From assembly GCA_015680905.1 (NCBI GenBank), contig CM027377.1, forward strand, positions 9,200,501 to 9,264,500: a stretch of 64,000 nucleotides of DNA, given 5' to 3'. Below, in pieces: positions 1 to 11,470 of this stretch. Numbering within the stretch: the stretch's first letter is position 1; each line of letters opens with the position of its first letter. The notes under the pieces were generated by a model. It saw nothing but the letters and a program-made list of their open reading frames with translations, ran no database searches and had not been told where the DNA came from. The position numbers and the translations under genes were made by a program. This DNA comes from Coptis chinensis (lineage: Eukaryota; Streptophyta; Magnoliopsida; Ranunculales; Ranunculaceae).

Positions 1-2031
1 TCAGGATAAATATCAGGCAATAAATTTGGGTCCAATTGAGTTGTAATTACTCTTTGTCAATTCAATTTGTAGTGCGTTTGTTTGTCAATAATCAGACTTG
101 TGGAAAATAATTAGATAGAATTTTTGGTGGACGATTGTTTGGATGACTTGGAATTGTAAATAATTAAATTATAAATAGATTCCATTTTCTTATTTGCATT
201 CTTAAGAAGACCCTTGTTAATTCTACGGAATTTATTTCTTTATTTTCAGGGCCGCCCTGAGATTTGAGAGGCATTAGGCGAGCTCTCAAAGCGGGTCCCT
301 GTTTTTGTTACCTAGGCTTTAATAAATTGGCCAATATTTAGGCTTTAATACATTTTCCATATTTAGGCTTTAATAAGATGTCCAACGTATTTGGGCTTAA
401 TAAGTTGAGCTAGATTAGACCATTTACATATATAGTGCCTAGCGAATTGGGGGCATTTTTTTTTGGGTCACCAAGTGGGGCCCTAGGTTATCTCCTAATT
501 AGCCTTGCCCTGGAGGCAGCCAAGTTTATTTCCTTATATGCATTTTAATTAGAAAGATAAATCAATTTGATTTATAAAATAACGAAACAACGAAATTGAG
601 GATTCTATATGACAACCAAACACAAAAACATAAGTAGGAATTGCAATCCAATGATTTCTAAAAGTTTGCCAAACACATATTTTGTAAGTTGGAATCGAAT
701 TCTTTTCAAGTGGATTCCATTCCAATAGTTTCTAACTCATTTTATTCCTAATTAGTTTATAGTTTCAGTTTCCAAACACACTCTTGATAGCCTGAACTCT
801 GAAGTGCATTGGTGTGGAATTGAGTGTGACACCGGTTACGTTAAATTGCACCAACAATTTCACTAAAAGATTTGCTAAGTCTTATGGTGACGTGGTAATT
901 TTATAACCACTGGTCGGACACTCCAAGCATCCAACCAAGTCAGACCCACTATCATTTTACTTTGTAGTTTGATTATTGAAAAAATAAATAAGGTGATTTA
1001 ATTGGGCACTCATCAAATTGCATTGGGCAGCCTACGGCCCAAGCTCGACAGCTAAGTCCAACAACACTAGCCTAATACACCCCCCACCTCAACGCATACC
1101 GGCTACCATTTTTTTCAAACCTTTTTAGCCGATATCATCTCATCTCTTGCGAGACCCAAAAAAAAAAAAAAAAAAAATTGAGTTTTCTGTCGTATTCATA
1201 CTTTGAGTGTTGAGTTGTGAATCAACAATGGGAATTGAAGTTGGCGACTTCACCCAATTCGAGTCGTGTCCCGTTTGAGTATATACTCAAATTTGGTTGG
1301 GTTGATTAAACTTGATTATATTGATTAAATTTGATTGGGTTGATTAAACTTGATGATTTCAAACTTGATATTTTTTTGAGTTTGGGTACGAGGAAGATTC
1401 GGTTTATTAAACTTGATGATTTCAACCTTGATGTTTTTTTGGAGTTTGGGTGGAATATTGGGTTGATTAAACTTTAGTTCGAGTTTGCCAAAACTTGATG
1501 AAATCTTTTCGAGTTTGAGTTCGAGTTTGGTTTGATTAAGTGGAAGTTGATTTTTAAAATGAACATCGTGACAAACAAATTGAATTTTTTAAGTCCAAAC
1601 GACCTAGCCATGTCGCTCAAGATAGTCCCCAAACGACCCCGCCATGTTGTCCTAGAGATTGCCTAAATGACCCCACCAAATCGTCTAGTTAAAAACCATG
1701 AGTTTTGTCTCAAACGACACACAAAGACCGTTTGAGTGTACACGCAAACGACATGACGAGACCGTTTGAGTGTACACTCAAACGACCTGAGGGTTTCGTT
1801 ATGACGAGACCGAATGGATTGATCATCAAACTGATCCAAGTTAATAATTCGGCCATAGTAGTCTCAGGGCTCACCATGCATCAATCAACAATTAAACAAT
1901 ACTAGGACCACTTGATAATTTGATATACTGCTGAGAAATTACCAAGTTGTTTGATTGAAAACAAACTCCACTCACTTTTCTTTTATAAATACTAGCTCTT
2001 CATCCTTCGCAATTCCCAAATTTACATTGCT
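1..2031. other. AT-rich spacer, no gene seen
   Basis: No convincing coding frame. The stretch holds an A-run near 1150-1170, a GAGTTTG/GATTAAACTTGAT-rich degenerate repeat (about 1260-1540), and repeated CAAACGAC-containing segments (about 1590-1800). These look like decayed repeat DNA. Confidence 0.5.
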
Positions 2032-2315
2032 CACTACTAAAGAAAAGGTCATATACCACTGTTTTTTAGAATGGTAAAAAACCTTTTACCACTGTTTCTA
2101 AACCGTGGTATCAGCTGTGGTGGTAAATACTTCCAGTAAAACTGTGGTATAAACTTGTACCCATTAACCACTGTTTAGTGTAAAACTGTGGTAATAAATT
2201 TTCAAAACCGTGGTATATGGTATATGACCATTACAAAGTTCTACTATTTTGGGAAACCGTGGTATAAAGTCTCCATATTAGCCACGTTTCTTCCAAAACC
2301 GTGGTATATAAGTTT
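2032..2315 (+). mobile_element. CACTA-like terminus with subterminal repeats (fragment)
   Basis: The segment opens with CACTACTAAAGAAAAGG, which fits the terminus of CACTA (En/Spm) transposons. It is followed by about ten short motifs in both orientations (ACCACTGTTT, AAACCGTGGTAT), the usual look of a CACTA subterminal region. No matching 3' terminus or transposase is seen nearby, so this is a remnant or very short derivative. Its subterminal motif (ACCGTGGTAT) differs from the GCCACGG motif of the element at 31241, so it is another family. Confidence 0.55.
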
Positions 2316-3715
2316 TTTTATTTAAAAAAAATCCTTAATTATTTAAATATTCCAAATCACCTAATAACTTCATAAAACTAGCATATCACATTCCATTTCA
2401 TCACATATTCAAAACACCATGGTCCACCATATGACTAATTCTAAACACGATTTGAAAACAATCCATTCCCAATCAAAAATCCAAATTCTAATCAATACAA
2501 TATATTATAAAAAAACTCCAAACCAACTTATTCCATTTTGTTTTGTATTCCAAATAACTTCACCAAAAACATCCTCCTATATGTTGGCATTCTCGTCCCA
2601 AGAACATTTAGCCAAGATTAAACAAAGTTTGGTCACCCTACAAAAGAGATAGTCGTGATTAAAAAATAAAATAAAAAAGTACTCATTCAAGGATCAAAAC
2701 AATTAAAATCGGTGGCATGTATTCATTTAAGGAATTTAGCCTTGTGGACTCTTTAACAAGCAAACTTACAAAAAAAAAATGCAACATTTGGCACTTTTCT
2801 AACAGACGAAGGTAAGTGAATGCATTATATAAATAATTACGTTACAAGTGCATAGAGCTTGGATAATATAAGCATAAAGAACCCGGATAATACCTTACTC
2901 AAATAGCAGTGATGATCATCAGATTGGAGAGCATGCAATTCTTTTTTTTCTTTTGGTCTTCTTGCTTTTCCCCTTTCATCGAATTGATACCCTACACAGC
3001 ACACCCAACGACAACAAAATGATCTATCGAGCTAGGAAAGTGTCATGCCCCAAATCTCAAACAACTATATACCTAAGATACGTGACTTTTTCTGGAAAAA
3101 TTTATGCAGAATCTCTTCTATATTTTCAACATTTCATAAATAAAAATCCTGTCATAACCTAAAAATTTAAGCAATATATACTTCTCATTGATTAACTCAG
3201 CTACTTAACCGTCTCGACTAATGTTAGAGCAGTTAAGTAACCGGTTTGCAAAATAAGATCACTGCAACACTAAGACTTAGTACGCCAAAGTGCTTGAATG
3301 TCTCGACTAATGCCAGATCATCCAAGCACCTCGTACAAAGTCATTATCGAAAACACAAGTTAAATATATACATCCAAGTCCCATAACTATCAAAAAGTTT
3401 ACATCCTTAAGAAATAGTACTTACTATAAAATTTTCTAAAAGAGATACGAAAGACGTTCAAAGATAATAGCTATGGACCTTAGCCACCTTTTAATACTTT
3501 TAACCAACAAACTCCTGTAAAACCTTTAAGCAAAGAGTGAAACCCAATATATAAAAAGATTAAAATAAGAAAAATTAGATGCACCAATTCATTCAAAGCT
3601 TTCTTTTCCACTTTCTTCTCCTGTGTTCTTGCTGCCCACTCCTACTTTTCATGTAATTATATCGAGGTGGATGAGTGTACCCTCAAAATTGTGAGAGGGA
3701 GACCAAGGAAGAGAA

Positions 3716-3793
<78 letters not shown>

Positions 3794-5366
3794 CTCCCTT
3801 TCCAGCCCCTCCCCCCCTTTTTCCCGTGGGTTCTATTGCACCCCTAAATCCACCTTAGGCCCATTACTGGAAGTAATGGCCCAACTCATTCTAAAGCCCA
3901 AAAATGTGGGGTTTTACAAAAAGAACTTGCCAATGTGAAAAGATTAATTTACCAAACTATTAGAGAAGGTTTTAAAATACTTTAGAAACAAAAACACCAC
4001 TTCTACAAACCTAGGACTGTCCAAAAAAACAATTCTCATGCATGTACTAGCAAGCCATGGACCCAACTTAACACTAAAAAGCAGGGGAACATTAATCTTG
4101 ATCTATTTGGTCTCATTCTAGATGAACATGCAATGTAAGCAATAAACAGATTCATCAAGTACCTAAAGCTTCGTGAGGAGATTGATCTAAACTATTTTTC
4201 AACTGGAACCAATGGTTTTGAAACTTCACGAGCTTTATCAACTTCCATTAATTAGTTCTTGTGGAGTTCTAGAATTGGGATCGAACTCTTGAACTTGTAT
4301 TCTAAGATAGATTGTTTACATTTCTAAGTGTATGCCAGATTCTCATAAATTGAAAAATAGCATATGAAGCTCTTGGATGCATTTGGTAGTCGTTTCTGTT
4401 GAATATAAAAGAAATGATAGAATTAAATAATATGAAGAGAAGTCGTGGTCCAAAGAAGCAAGAACAAGATATTGTATACAAGAAGTTGCACTCGCGAGAT
4501 TTGCTAAAGCAACTGTATGCAATGTCTATATAGGTTAAGAAAATATATTAAGCACAACACCCCTAAGAGCAGGTTCAATTCAGTAGTTTAATTTGTAGAT
4601 GGAAGCTAAAACAAACCTGGTCTATTAGCAACAATATATCTTAAAAAGAAAGCAACCCCAGGCCAGCACTATAAAAAATTGATATTTCCGAGCTCATCAC
4701 AACATACTTGACCAGAAAAATGCCACTGAAAAAACATAAGACTGCAAAAAACTTACATAGCAAACAAGGGCTCGCGTACACTGCCGTGATCAGCTAATCT
4801 TTTGTTTTACCTTGTCCTCCATCCAGGCATGAATCAGATGCTCTGCCTCGGTGGAATTAGTGACTACCCATCTAGAACAAATGCATCCTAAACTACAAAT
4901 TCAACCTGAACAATTGAGTGTACTGGAATTTATCTCATATGCTTCACAGTATAACAAGAGATATAGTAAAATGATGAGTGAATACCCTGATTCATAATCA
5001 TATACGTATACCGTATTTAGGTTTATATGCATATATACCTTGAACAGTTTATCTCAAGCGTACATTTTAGGTATTATCTACTTATGCTCCTATTGTTGAT
5101 AATTAAGTTAAGGGAAGACATAATGAAAACTAGTAATTAACACAGTCTACATATATAACATAATTCACAAGAAATGAAAGTAAAAGGAGCAGAAAAATTC
5201 AGTTTAAACAGCCTATCTTTTAGGAAGCATAACTCCTTACATTGATGTTCAAATGCTATGAAACTTGGTTTGTTTGAAAATAGACTCAAAGAACTAACTT
5301 TTTGTGTAGGCCATCTCGGCCATTCGACTCTAACTATGATCTCCTCAACTTCAAAGTAGCTACAAA
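2316..5366. other. Spacer without recognised gene
   Basis: AT-rich non-coding DNA. Short open frames (for example 2419-2652 and 2953-3162) are low-complexity and match nothing I recognise. The only clear structure is the microsatellite at 3719-3791. Confidence 0.5.
3719..3791 (+). repeat. Compound (GT)n-(GA)n microsatellite
   Basis: An uninterrupted run of GT units (about 3719-3748) passes directly into a run of GA units (about 3749-3791). The open frame across it reads Cys-Val then Arg-Glu repeats and is an artefact of the dinucleotides. Confidence 0.95.
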
Positions 5367-6304
5367 ATGGCATCCCCTTCCAAAAACATTTTATACTCTA
5401 GCTTGGATAAAACGCTCTCCCTCAACGCCTTATTAATTTGGGCCTCGTTCGTGGGGTTGGTGATGCACAACCCATATGTGCCGGGTAACACCAACAAATG
5501 TGACGCTATGGCAACAACTGGAAAATTGTTAATGATGTTTCAGATAGCCACACTTGTCTTCTCCCTCACTTCAGCCAGTGTAAGTACCCTCTGTTCTCAA
5601 ACATATCACTACAGCACACGTGTCCACACTCCAGGTCGTATCTGCACAGCTCGTACCACGCCACCATGACATACCAACGACCCAGACTCAGGCGTCCCAA
5701 ACATCAGATACAGCCATATATGAAAGCAAATAATCTACCGCGATCCTAAAGCTCAGTCAACGCACCAATCAAGGAGACATTTACTTTGTAACATCAGAAG
5801 TATGATGAATCATCAAGATAGTACAAAATATGGATCTACACTTGACAACGGCTTGGAGCAAATAAGAAAAGTCATCTCAAACATCTATAAGTAGAGAAAG
5901 CTGAACTACGTAAGGCTTGATTCAAGTTTACCCAAGAAACTTGATACGTAGAAAACTCTTGTCCAAAGAAAGAGTGCAGTCATTCTCTACCAAACTCAAC
6001 ATTAGGTCGTAGACACAAAATCCACACCTCTACAGTCAGTTTGGGTTATCATGCCAAACTCAACATCGACAAGAAACTTTTTGTTTGGGTGGTGGTGTTT
6101 TTCGTCATGGAGTCTGCTTCTTTAATCGGATCAGTGACTATGCATGCTCATGTAGCTGAAGCTGGGGAAGGTTTTCTGCTCCAAATCCGCCACCATCATA
6201 AAAATGATACCTGTGATGGCAATTGTGGCTCCACCTTTCTTTTATGTCAAGAATATTGTAGAGAATCTGGTGTAATTGAGAGTGATGAGAGGAAATTTAA
6301 ATAG
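5367..6304 (+). pseudogene. Small multi-pass membrane protein gene interrupted by a solo LTR
   Basis: Two open segments, 5367-5578 and 6040-6304, form one frame once the inserted solo LTR (5579-6034) and one target-site copy are left out. The first segment gives 70 codons plus two bases (AG); base 6040 (T) completes a Ser codon and the second segment runs on to the TAG at 6302. The product would be about 158 aa. The first part has a hydrophobic stretch after the LSLNALLI motif, a charged loop with a Cys, and a second hydrophobic stretch (GKLLMMFQIATLVFS). The second part has another strong hydrophobic stretch (LFVWVVVFFVMESASLIGSV), then a Cys-containing tail with four Cys within 16 residues. 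The layout recalls small plant membrane proteins of the MEE60-like type, but that is from memory and weak. A related broken copy lies at 47478-47755. As it stands the gene is disrupted. Confidence 0.6.
5579..6034 (+). mobile_element. Solo LTR, same family as the LTR at 44327-44758
   Basis: Begins TGTAAGTACCCTC and ends CACCTCTACA. It aligns over its full length with the reverse complement of 44327-44758: shared blocks include CACGTGTCCACA, CCAACGACCCA, GAATCATCAAGATAG, CATCTATAA and ACTACGTAAGGCTTGATTC. Flanking 5-bp sequences GCCAG (5574-5578) and GTCAG (6035-6039) differ at one position and fit an aged target-site duplication. No internal retroelement sequence is present, so it is a solo LTR left by LTR-LTR recombination. 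The inferred LTR promoter (CTATAAGTAG near 5890) is on the plus strand, the same direction as the broken gene. Confidence 0.88.
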
Positions 6305-7768
6305 TCTATAAATAAGAGCATGTTACATTAATATATGTTAAGACTCATTCCCTCCAATCTTTTCCTCGTATATTTGAAAGGATTCTTTTTATTCATGTTT
6401 TCTTCTTGCATGAGTCTATTGCCTATATGTGCTAGAAACATTTTTTATTGGTTTATGTTGGTTTTGGAGGTAAAGGATTTATGTTGGTACATGCACTGCA
6501 ATATTGAGAGAAATAAAATGTTTCTTGCAATATAAATCTAAGCTCGACAATACATGCAATATTGAGAGAAATAATGATGGACTTGTTCTAAAGATTCCAT
6601 CTTAAAGAAAGGTGTTGATTATTTTATGAATCTCTATTTGTATCCTAAAATGACTCTAGCTATATAGAATCATCATGGCTAGGTGGCTCATTTTAATTTT
6701 GAGTTACACCATATATATGTAATACCGTATTCCTTCATAAAACTTTATGTAAATATTGCAAACGTAAGATTCATAGTATGAACTTAAAACAAAATTCCCA
6801 CAATGATAGGTTAAGTTCAACGATATCATTAATTCCTTCAGTTGTATGGAAAACACTGTTTAGCAATGTATATACTTGAAGGTCAATGAGAGTTAGTTTA
6901 TAATTTCAGTCTTGTATGTTTATGACTTTTACGCTAAGCAACTGTGATTTTGGTTAAACTCAAAACTAAGAATATTGAAGAGGCAAATTATGGAGTTGTC
7001 TCAGAAAGCATATATATCTTAGTAAACTTCCTTACAAATTATCTATATTGATTTGTTCAACTACTAACGTACTTTATATGAATAGGTGACTATCTGCTCA
7101 CATTTGTGATGATTTATCTTCACATAATCGTAATTAAATGTTTAAACTCAGATCAAACAAATTATCTTGGTACTGCTGAGTTTGTGGTTTGCTTTATTTG
7201 AGGTCACAATTTATAATATATAGTGTGCAAATTGTCTTAGAACTTAGATTAGTTGTTTACATTATTGCCAAGTTGCTAAGAACTTATGTTGCACCCTATC
7301 TTCTCCAAGAATGATACCCAATATTCAGGTGCAAGACTGGATTTGGAGAAAACTTATGGATTGCAGAAATATTGAGTGTCTGTAGATGATATTAGCACCA
7401 ACTTATGATAATTGATCCATTAACCATTCGGTTTCTATCAAACACTATTATAAGACGTCGACAATATGAGTATTTGATAAAACACATGACGTTGTGATGG
7501 TTAGTTAATTGGATTTATATTTTATGTTTATTTCATCAGACACCTAAAGAGCTCAATTATCATGTTTATGTCATTTTGTTTTATTAGTAGCAATGTACTT
7601 ATTATGAATGAAACAGAACATTACTGTTGGATACTAATAAGCAATGAAATTTTTGCCTAACTTCTTACTTATAGATCATATCGATCATATTAAGTAAGTT
7701 GCTAGTGATGTGGTGCATAGAAGGAAAGGTGTCGCACACGAGCATTATCGATATAATATTGTCATTGC
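6305..7768. other. Spacer without recognised gene
   Basis: AT-rich DNA with frequent stops in all frames. No repeat or coding signal that I can support. Confidence 0.5.
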
Positions 7769-8860
7769 AGGTGCTAACTAACAAAGTCGGTAAAACCTTT
7801 GGGTGATGATACCAGAGGTATGGGGCTCAAACCCTGCCAGCTAGGGGTGACTTCGGATCGGATCGGATCGGATTAACCTCCTTCGGAGTTTTTCCAAATT
7901 TTTTTCGGAACCTAATATGCTAGCCAAATCCGATCCAATTTTTTTTCGGATTCAAAATATATTTCCAATTTCGAACTTTCGAATAACTCAGAAATTTCGG
8001 AATACTTGGTAAATTTTCAAAGATCTCTTTACTTTCAATTATTTTTGGAATATCATACGCCAATGTTCATTGTAGGGAGAGAAAACCATGTCCACAACAC
8101 CAATGTACCAACAACAATACGCACTTGTTTACTGAGAAAACCCATTTTCATTCAAACAAGTGATCCAAGAAAAAACGAGAAAAAGAACCTGCAGCCACCA
8201 ATAGCAAGCATTGCATTCTGTTGAGGTCCGGTATTTATAATGTTTCAATCTTTTTTTTTTGTGTGAAAATTGAAGGCGTGAAGTGTCTGCATAAATAATG
8301 GATTATGGTCTTGGACTCTAAGTAGCTTTTACATAATATTCTATCTATTGGATTTGGCTTTTGAATTGGTCCGAAGTCATTGTATGACTCAATGACATTT
8401 TTTTTTCATATCATTTGGTTATGTGTCGATGGTGTAATGATAATAGAGTGGTCCAATTCAAGTGGGGAAGTAAATTTAGGTTATGTTTTGTTTTTGTTTT
8501 TGAAGTAAAAAACTAGAAAATGAATGAACGGTCGAGATCTAATCAAGTGGATAGTGAGAGAAGTATATATTTTCGAAATAAATTGGCAATAATATCGGAA
8601 ATTTCGGAATTTTCGGATCGGATCGGATTTTAGAATTATATCCAAATCCGATCCAATTTTTTTTCGGAATTTTCGGAAATCGAAAAATCAAAAAATCGAC
8701 CCATGAAAACTACACCTAGAGCCAAACCAATTTCGGATCGGATTTCGAAAAATCGAAATTCGGCAAAAAGAGACACCCCTACTGCCAGCATCAAAAGAGT
8801 TACTGATCTCATTTAAAATAGGTTTACCAATAAAAATTAATAATAATAATATCGTCATGA
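7769..8860 (-). repeat. SINE-like repeat copy 1, split by a hAT-type element
   Basis: Segments 7769-7841 and 8782-8860, read on the minus strand, together match the uninterrupted repeat at 10485-10580: they share the TTATTGGTAA start, the CAGTAACT block, a box-B-like GGTTTGAGCCCC and the CATACCTCT...ATCATCACCCAAA end. The box-B-like motif suggests a tRNA-derived SINE. A 940-bp element sits inside it. Confidence 0.65.
7842..8781 (+). mobile_element. Non-autonomous hAT-type element
   Basis: The element starts TAGGGGTG and ends CACCCCTA (perfect 8-bp terminal inverted repeats) and is flanked by a perfect 8-bp target duplication CTGCCAGC (7834-7841 and 8782-8789). TIRs of the TAGGGGTG type with 8-bp duplications are typical of the hAT superfamily. 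Both ends carry repeats of TTCGGATCGGAT and its complement ATCCGATCC, a probable subterminal transposase-binding array. The interior has no transposase; the open frame 8006-8224 resembles nothing known. Confidence 0.88.
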
Positions 8861-10188
8861 CTCATTAATAATTTGTTTAATAATGATATTATGATGGCCA
8901 AATTAATGATAATAGTTAGTTTGGATGCAATTTTAAAATTTGCAATCGCATGTCGGTTTTATGTCGAGCCCATAAAGAATCGTTTTCAAAGAATATTATG
9001 TATTAATTAAATTATTTTTTGAAAAACCTATCATGTGGGCCTAGTGGGAGAATGTAAGAATTTTATGCCCCACATTATAGCATGTGACACGGGCTAAGTA
9101 ATTAACAATACTTAGGCTTTACGTTTTACTAAAATATGGGCTTATTATTAATATATATCCAGTCCATAAGAATATATTGACAATTAGAAGCGTTCATATT
9201 TAATAAATAATCTAATTATTATAGGTAAATAGAAATTATGGTTAAAATGTGAAACTGTCCTCTCTCTCCCTATTCTATAAATACACACTATCCCATAAGT
9301 GTGTATTAAGTGTGTATGAAGAGTTTTTAAGTTACAACACATTAGGAATAGAGAAGGTTTAGAGAGAGAAACATTTTTCCTCCAATTGCAAGCATTTCCT
9401 TTAATTGCAAGCATAAAACTATGGATTGAGGTATTTATTTTAATTTATATATTATGTTGGTAAAATACTCGTGATTCAAGATATAAATAATATTTTTTAG
9501 AGTAGCATGTGGAGATTTACATGTAAATGACACGTAATTGTTACCGACACACTTACTCAAATCATGACAGACAAATCAAATCCAAAGTCAAGGTGATGAG
9601 AAGGGTGCCAATTAACATATCCACTTTCTTTAATAACCAAGATGCGTTAGCTAATCCATTTTGTAATTTGGTATGGATTGACAGCAAATAGATCAAAGGG
9701 GTGTACAATCTATAAACAGATTCTGAAATAGATGCTCAAAGTCTAAAGAAGTATATGGGCCTTTTTTTTTCCGAGAAACACCACTCCAGAAAGAAGTAAA
9801 TGGAGCTAATTATAACTAGTTGAGAATGAGTGTTATATTGAGCTAGAACCATATTTCATGATTCCGAATGAAACTCCGAATTCTGAATATAGAGTCGAAA
9901 TATCTGAAATTCCAAATATAATAGAGTCGAAATTGAATGGATTTTGGTTTTTGAATTTATCGGAATTTCAAAAATTCTGAAATCCCAAACTATGGCTAGA
10001 ACTGATGCACAGTACATCCATGGCCTAGGAGGTTTTTTTTTTGGGCCTAGGAGGCTAGGAACCCACTCTCCTTCATGTGGACAACCTTTTCATTTACATA
10101 TTTTTGATGAATTAATGTGGCATGAAACAAGGGAGATTATTAGAGTACAAACGAAAATAAGGAGTAAATGGAAACTTGTCCTTTTATA
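8861..10188. other. Spacer without recognised gene
   Basis: AT-rich. A TATA-like CTATAAATACACAC lies near 9275-9290, followed by a run of purine-rich and T-rich sequence, which may be a relic of an LTR, but no partner LTR or coding domain is visible. Confidence 0.4.
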
Positions 10189-10271
10189 AAATAAGGAGTC
10201 AAACAATAGCACACTTTTTCCTTCATTGCAGTGTTACTACACAACTGTATCTGGTGATGTTGAATTGGGAA

Positions 10272-10470
10272 TAAGCTATGGAATGTCTTTCCATATGATG
10301 TTATTTGGTATACATGGAATGCACGCAACAATCTGATCTTCAAGGGCAAGCAGTACAACCATAGTAAAGTGGTTTTCGACATTATGGCTATCCCTTGGTA
10401 TTGGATTGGAGGTCTAACTATTAATCGAGAATATCAATTTCAGTATAATCGCAAACTGGAATTCTTTGTT
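10272..10470 (+). pseudogene. L1 ORF2 C-terminal relic
   Basis: The frame reads LWNVFPYDVIWYTWNARNNL followed by IFKGKQ and a Trp-rich tail. The pattern Trp-x2-x-Trp-x-x-Arg-Asn-x2-Ile-Phe-x-Gly-Lys is typical of the end of the reverse-transcriptase zinc-binding region of plant non-LTR elements. No upstream RT domain is present because the insertion is 5'-truncated. Confidence 0.7.
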
Positions 10471-10484
10471 TTTTTGTTTTTTTG

Positions 10485-10580
10485 TTTTTTTTATTATTGG
10501 TAAGTCTGTTTTTAAATCAGTAACTTTTTGATGTTGGCGGGTTCGAGCCCCATACCTCTCATATCATCACCCAAAACCAA
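10485..10580 (+). repeat. SINE-like repeat copy 2 (uninterrupted)
   Basis: Contains TTATTGGTAAGTCTG, CAGTAACTTTTTGATG, a perfect box B (GGTTCGAGCCC, about 10540-10550) and CATACCTCTCATATCATCACCC. It matches copy 1 at 7769/8782 in the opposite orientation and represents its state without the hAT insertion. No tRNA cloverleaf is seen, so it is not a tRNA gene. Confidence 0.6.
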
Positions 10581-10747
10581 AAGAAAAAAAAAACCAGGAT
10601 ATCTTTCTTAATTGTCTACTGTTTTCTTCGCCTTGTAATAGCTAAGGTGTGATCTTTTCCATCACTCTTTCTAAATGTACTACTCTTTTTCTCATTTTAA
10701 TAAATTCTCAATTATCAAAAAAATAAAATTAAATAAGGAGTCAAACA

Positions 10748-11470
10748 GTTTGAAATTTAGTAAGACAATCAAATCAAATCAGTTTCAAAATCACAATTCA
10801 GGGAATTCACACTAGCAGGGAGCAAAAATCAGTTAAGGAGCTCTATCAAAAAAATAGCACCAATGGCAATATTGATTAAGGCACCCCTATCATGCAATCA
10901 ACAGAATGAGTAGGCTGCTTTTGTGGAAAGCACTAGCAAACTAACCTAGAATAAGAAAACCGTATAAGAGAAGGAAGTGTGGTTTAAAAGTACATTTATT
11001 CTATTCAATGAACTGACAGTAGGGTTATTTCAGGTCCTAAGCCAGCCTTACAAACGAGTAACCCACCTATAAGGTGCCATATTAAGCTCCCACGAAATAT
11101 CATTTTGTACCTTTTGGCAGTCAAACTGGCCTCTAAAGAGGAGTACGTGTTAGAGAGACAGCTTGGAAAACAACAAACAGACGTTTGTTTCGCTTCTGAA
11201 TCCTTAATTAGTAGAAAAGGTCGCTGTAATGAAATACGTGAGGTTTCCTCACAGAACTTTTCCAAACCGATTCTTCTCACTCACGTATTTCAATTACCCA
11301 CACATACTCAAAAATACACCTATCAACTTAAGCGTCCTCACATCTACAGATTGTTTCAAGACTATTCCACGGCTTTGGCATGACAATGTACCAGTGCGTT
11401 AATTTGCTTTTAGTAGAAACAACAATTATTAGCATGGGATTTCAAAAATAACTAAAATTACTAACACGAA
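10748..11470. other. Unassigned sequence upstream of element A
   Basis: Overlapping open frames exist on both strands around 11005-11383 but neither shows a recognisable domain or codon preference. This may be repeat-derived. Confidence 0.4.

Larger units (their letters stand above)
10206..10730 (+). mobile_element. 5'-truncated L1 LINE
   Basis: Flanked by a perfect 17-bp direct repeat AAATAAGGAGTCAAACA (10189-10205 and 10731-10747), the hallmark of target-primed reverse transcription. The body holds the C-terminal end of an L1 ORF2 and an L1-type 3' UTR ending in AATAAATTCTCAATTATC plus an A-rich tail. A SINE-like repeat (10485-10580) is nested between the coding relic and the tail. The L1 and its host site are both plus-oriented. 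Confidence 0.85.

Noticed and set aside
3675..3938. Open frame across the GT/GA microsatellite
   Set aside because: Its protein is Val/Cys then Arg/Glu dipeptide repeats produced by the dinucleotide run.
5580..6035. Interpreting 5580-6035 as an ordinary intron of the membrane-protein gene
   Set aside because: The segment is a full-length match to the LTR at 44327-44758 and has a target duplication; with the strong GTAAGT donor the frame would not be kept.
8006..8224. 72-codon frame inside the hAT-type element
   Set aside because: No similarity to transposase domains and low complexity.
10535..10555. tRNA gene suggested by the box-B motif GGTTCGAGCCC
   Set aside because: No cloverleaf or anticodon arm can be drawn; it repeats elsewhere as a SINE-like element.
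11005..11383. Overlapping ~90-codon frames on both strands
   Set aside because: No recognisable domain on either strand and no supporting signals; probably chance frames.
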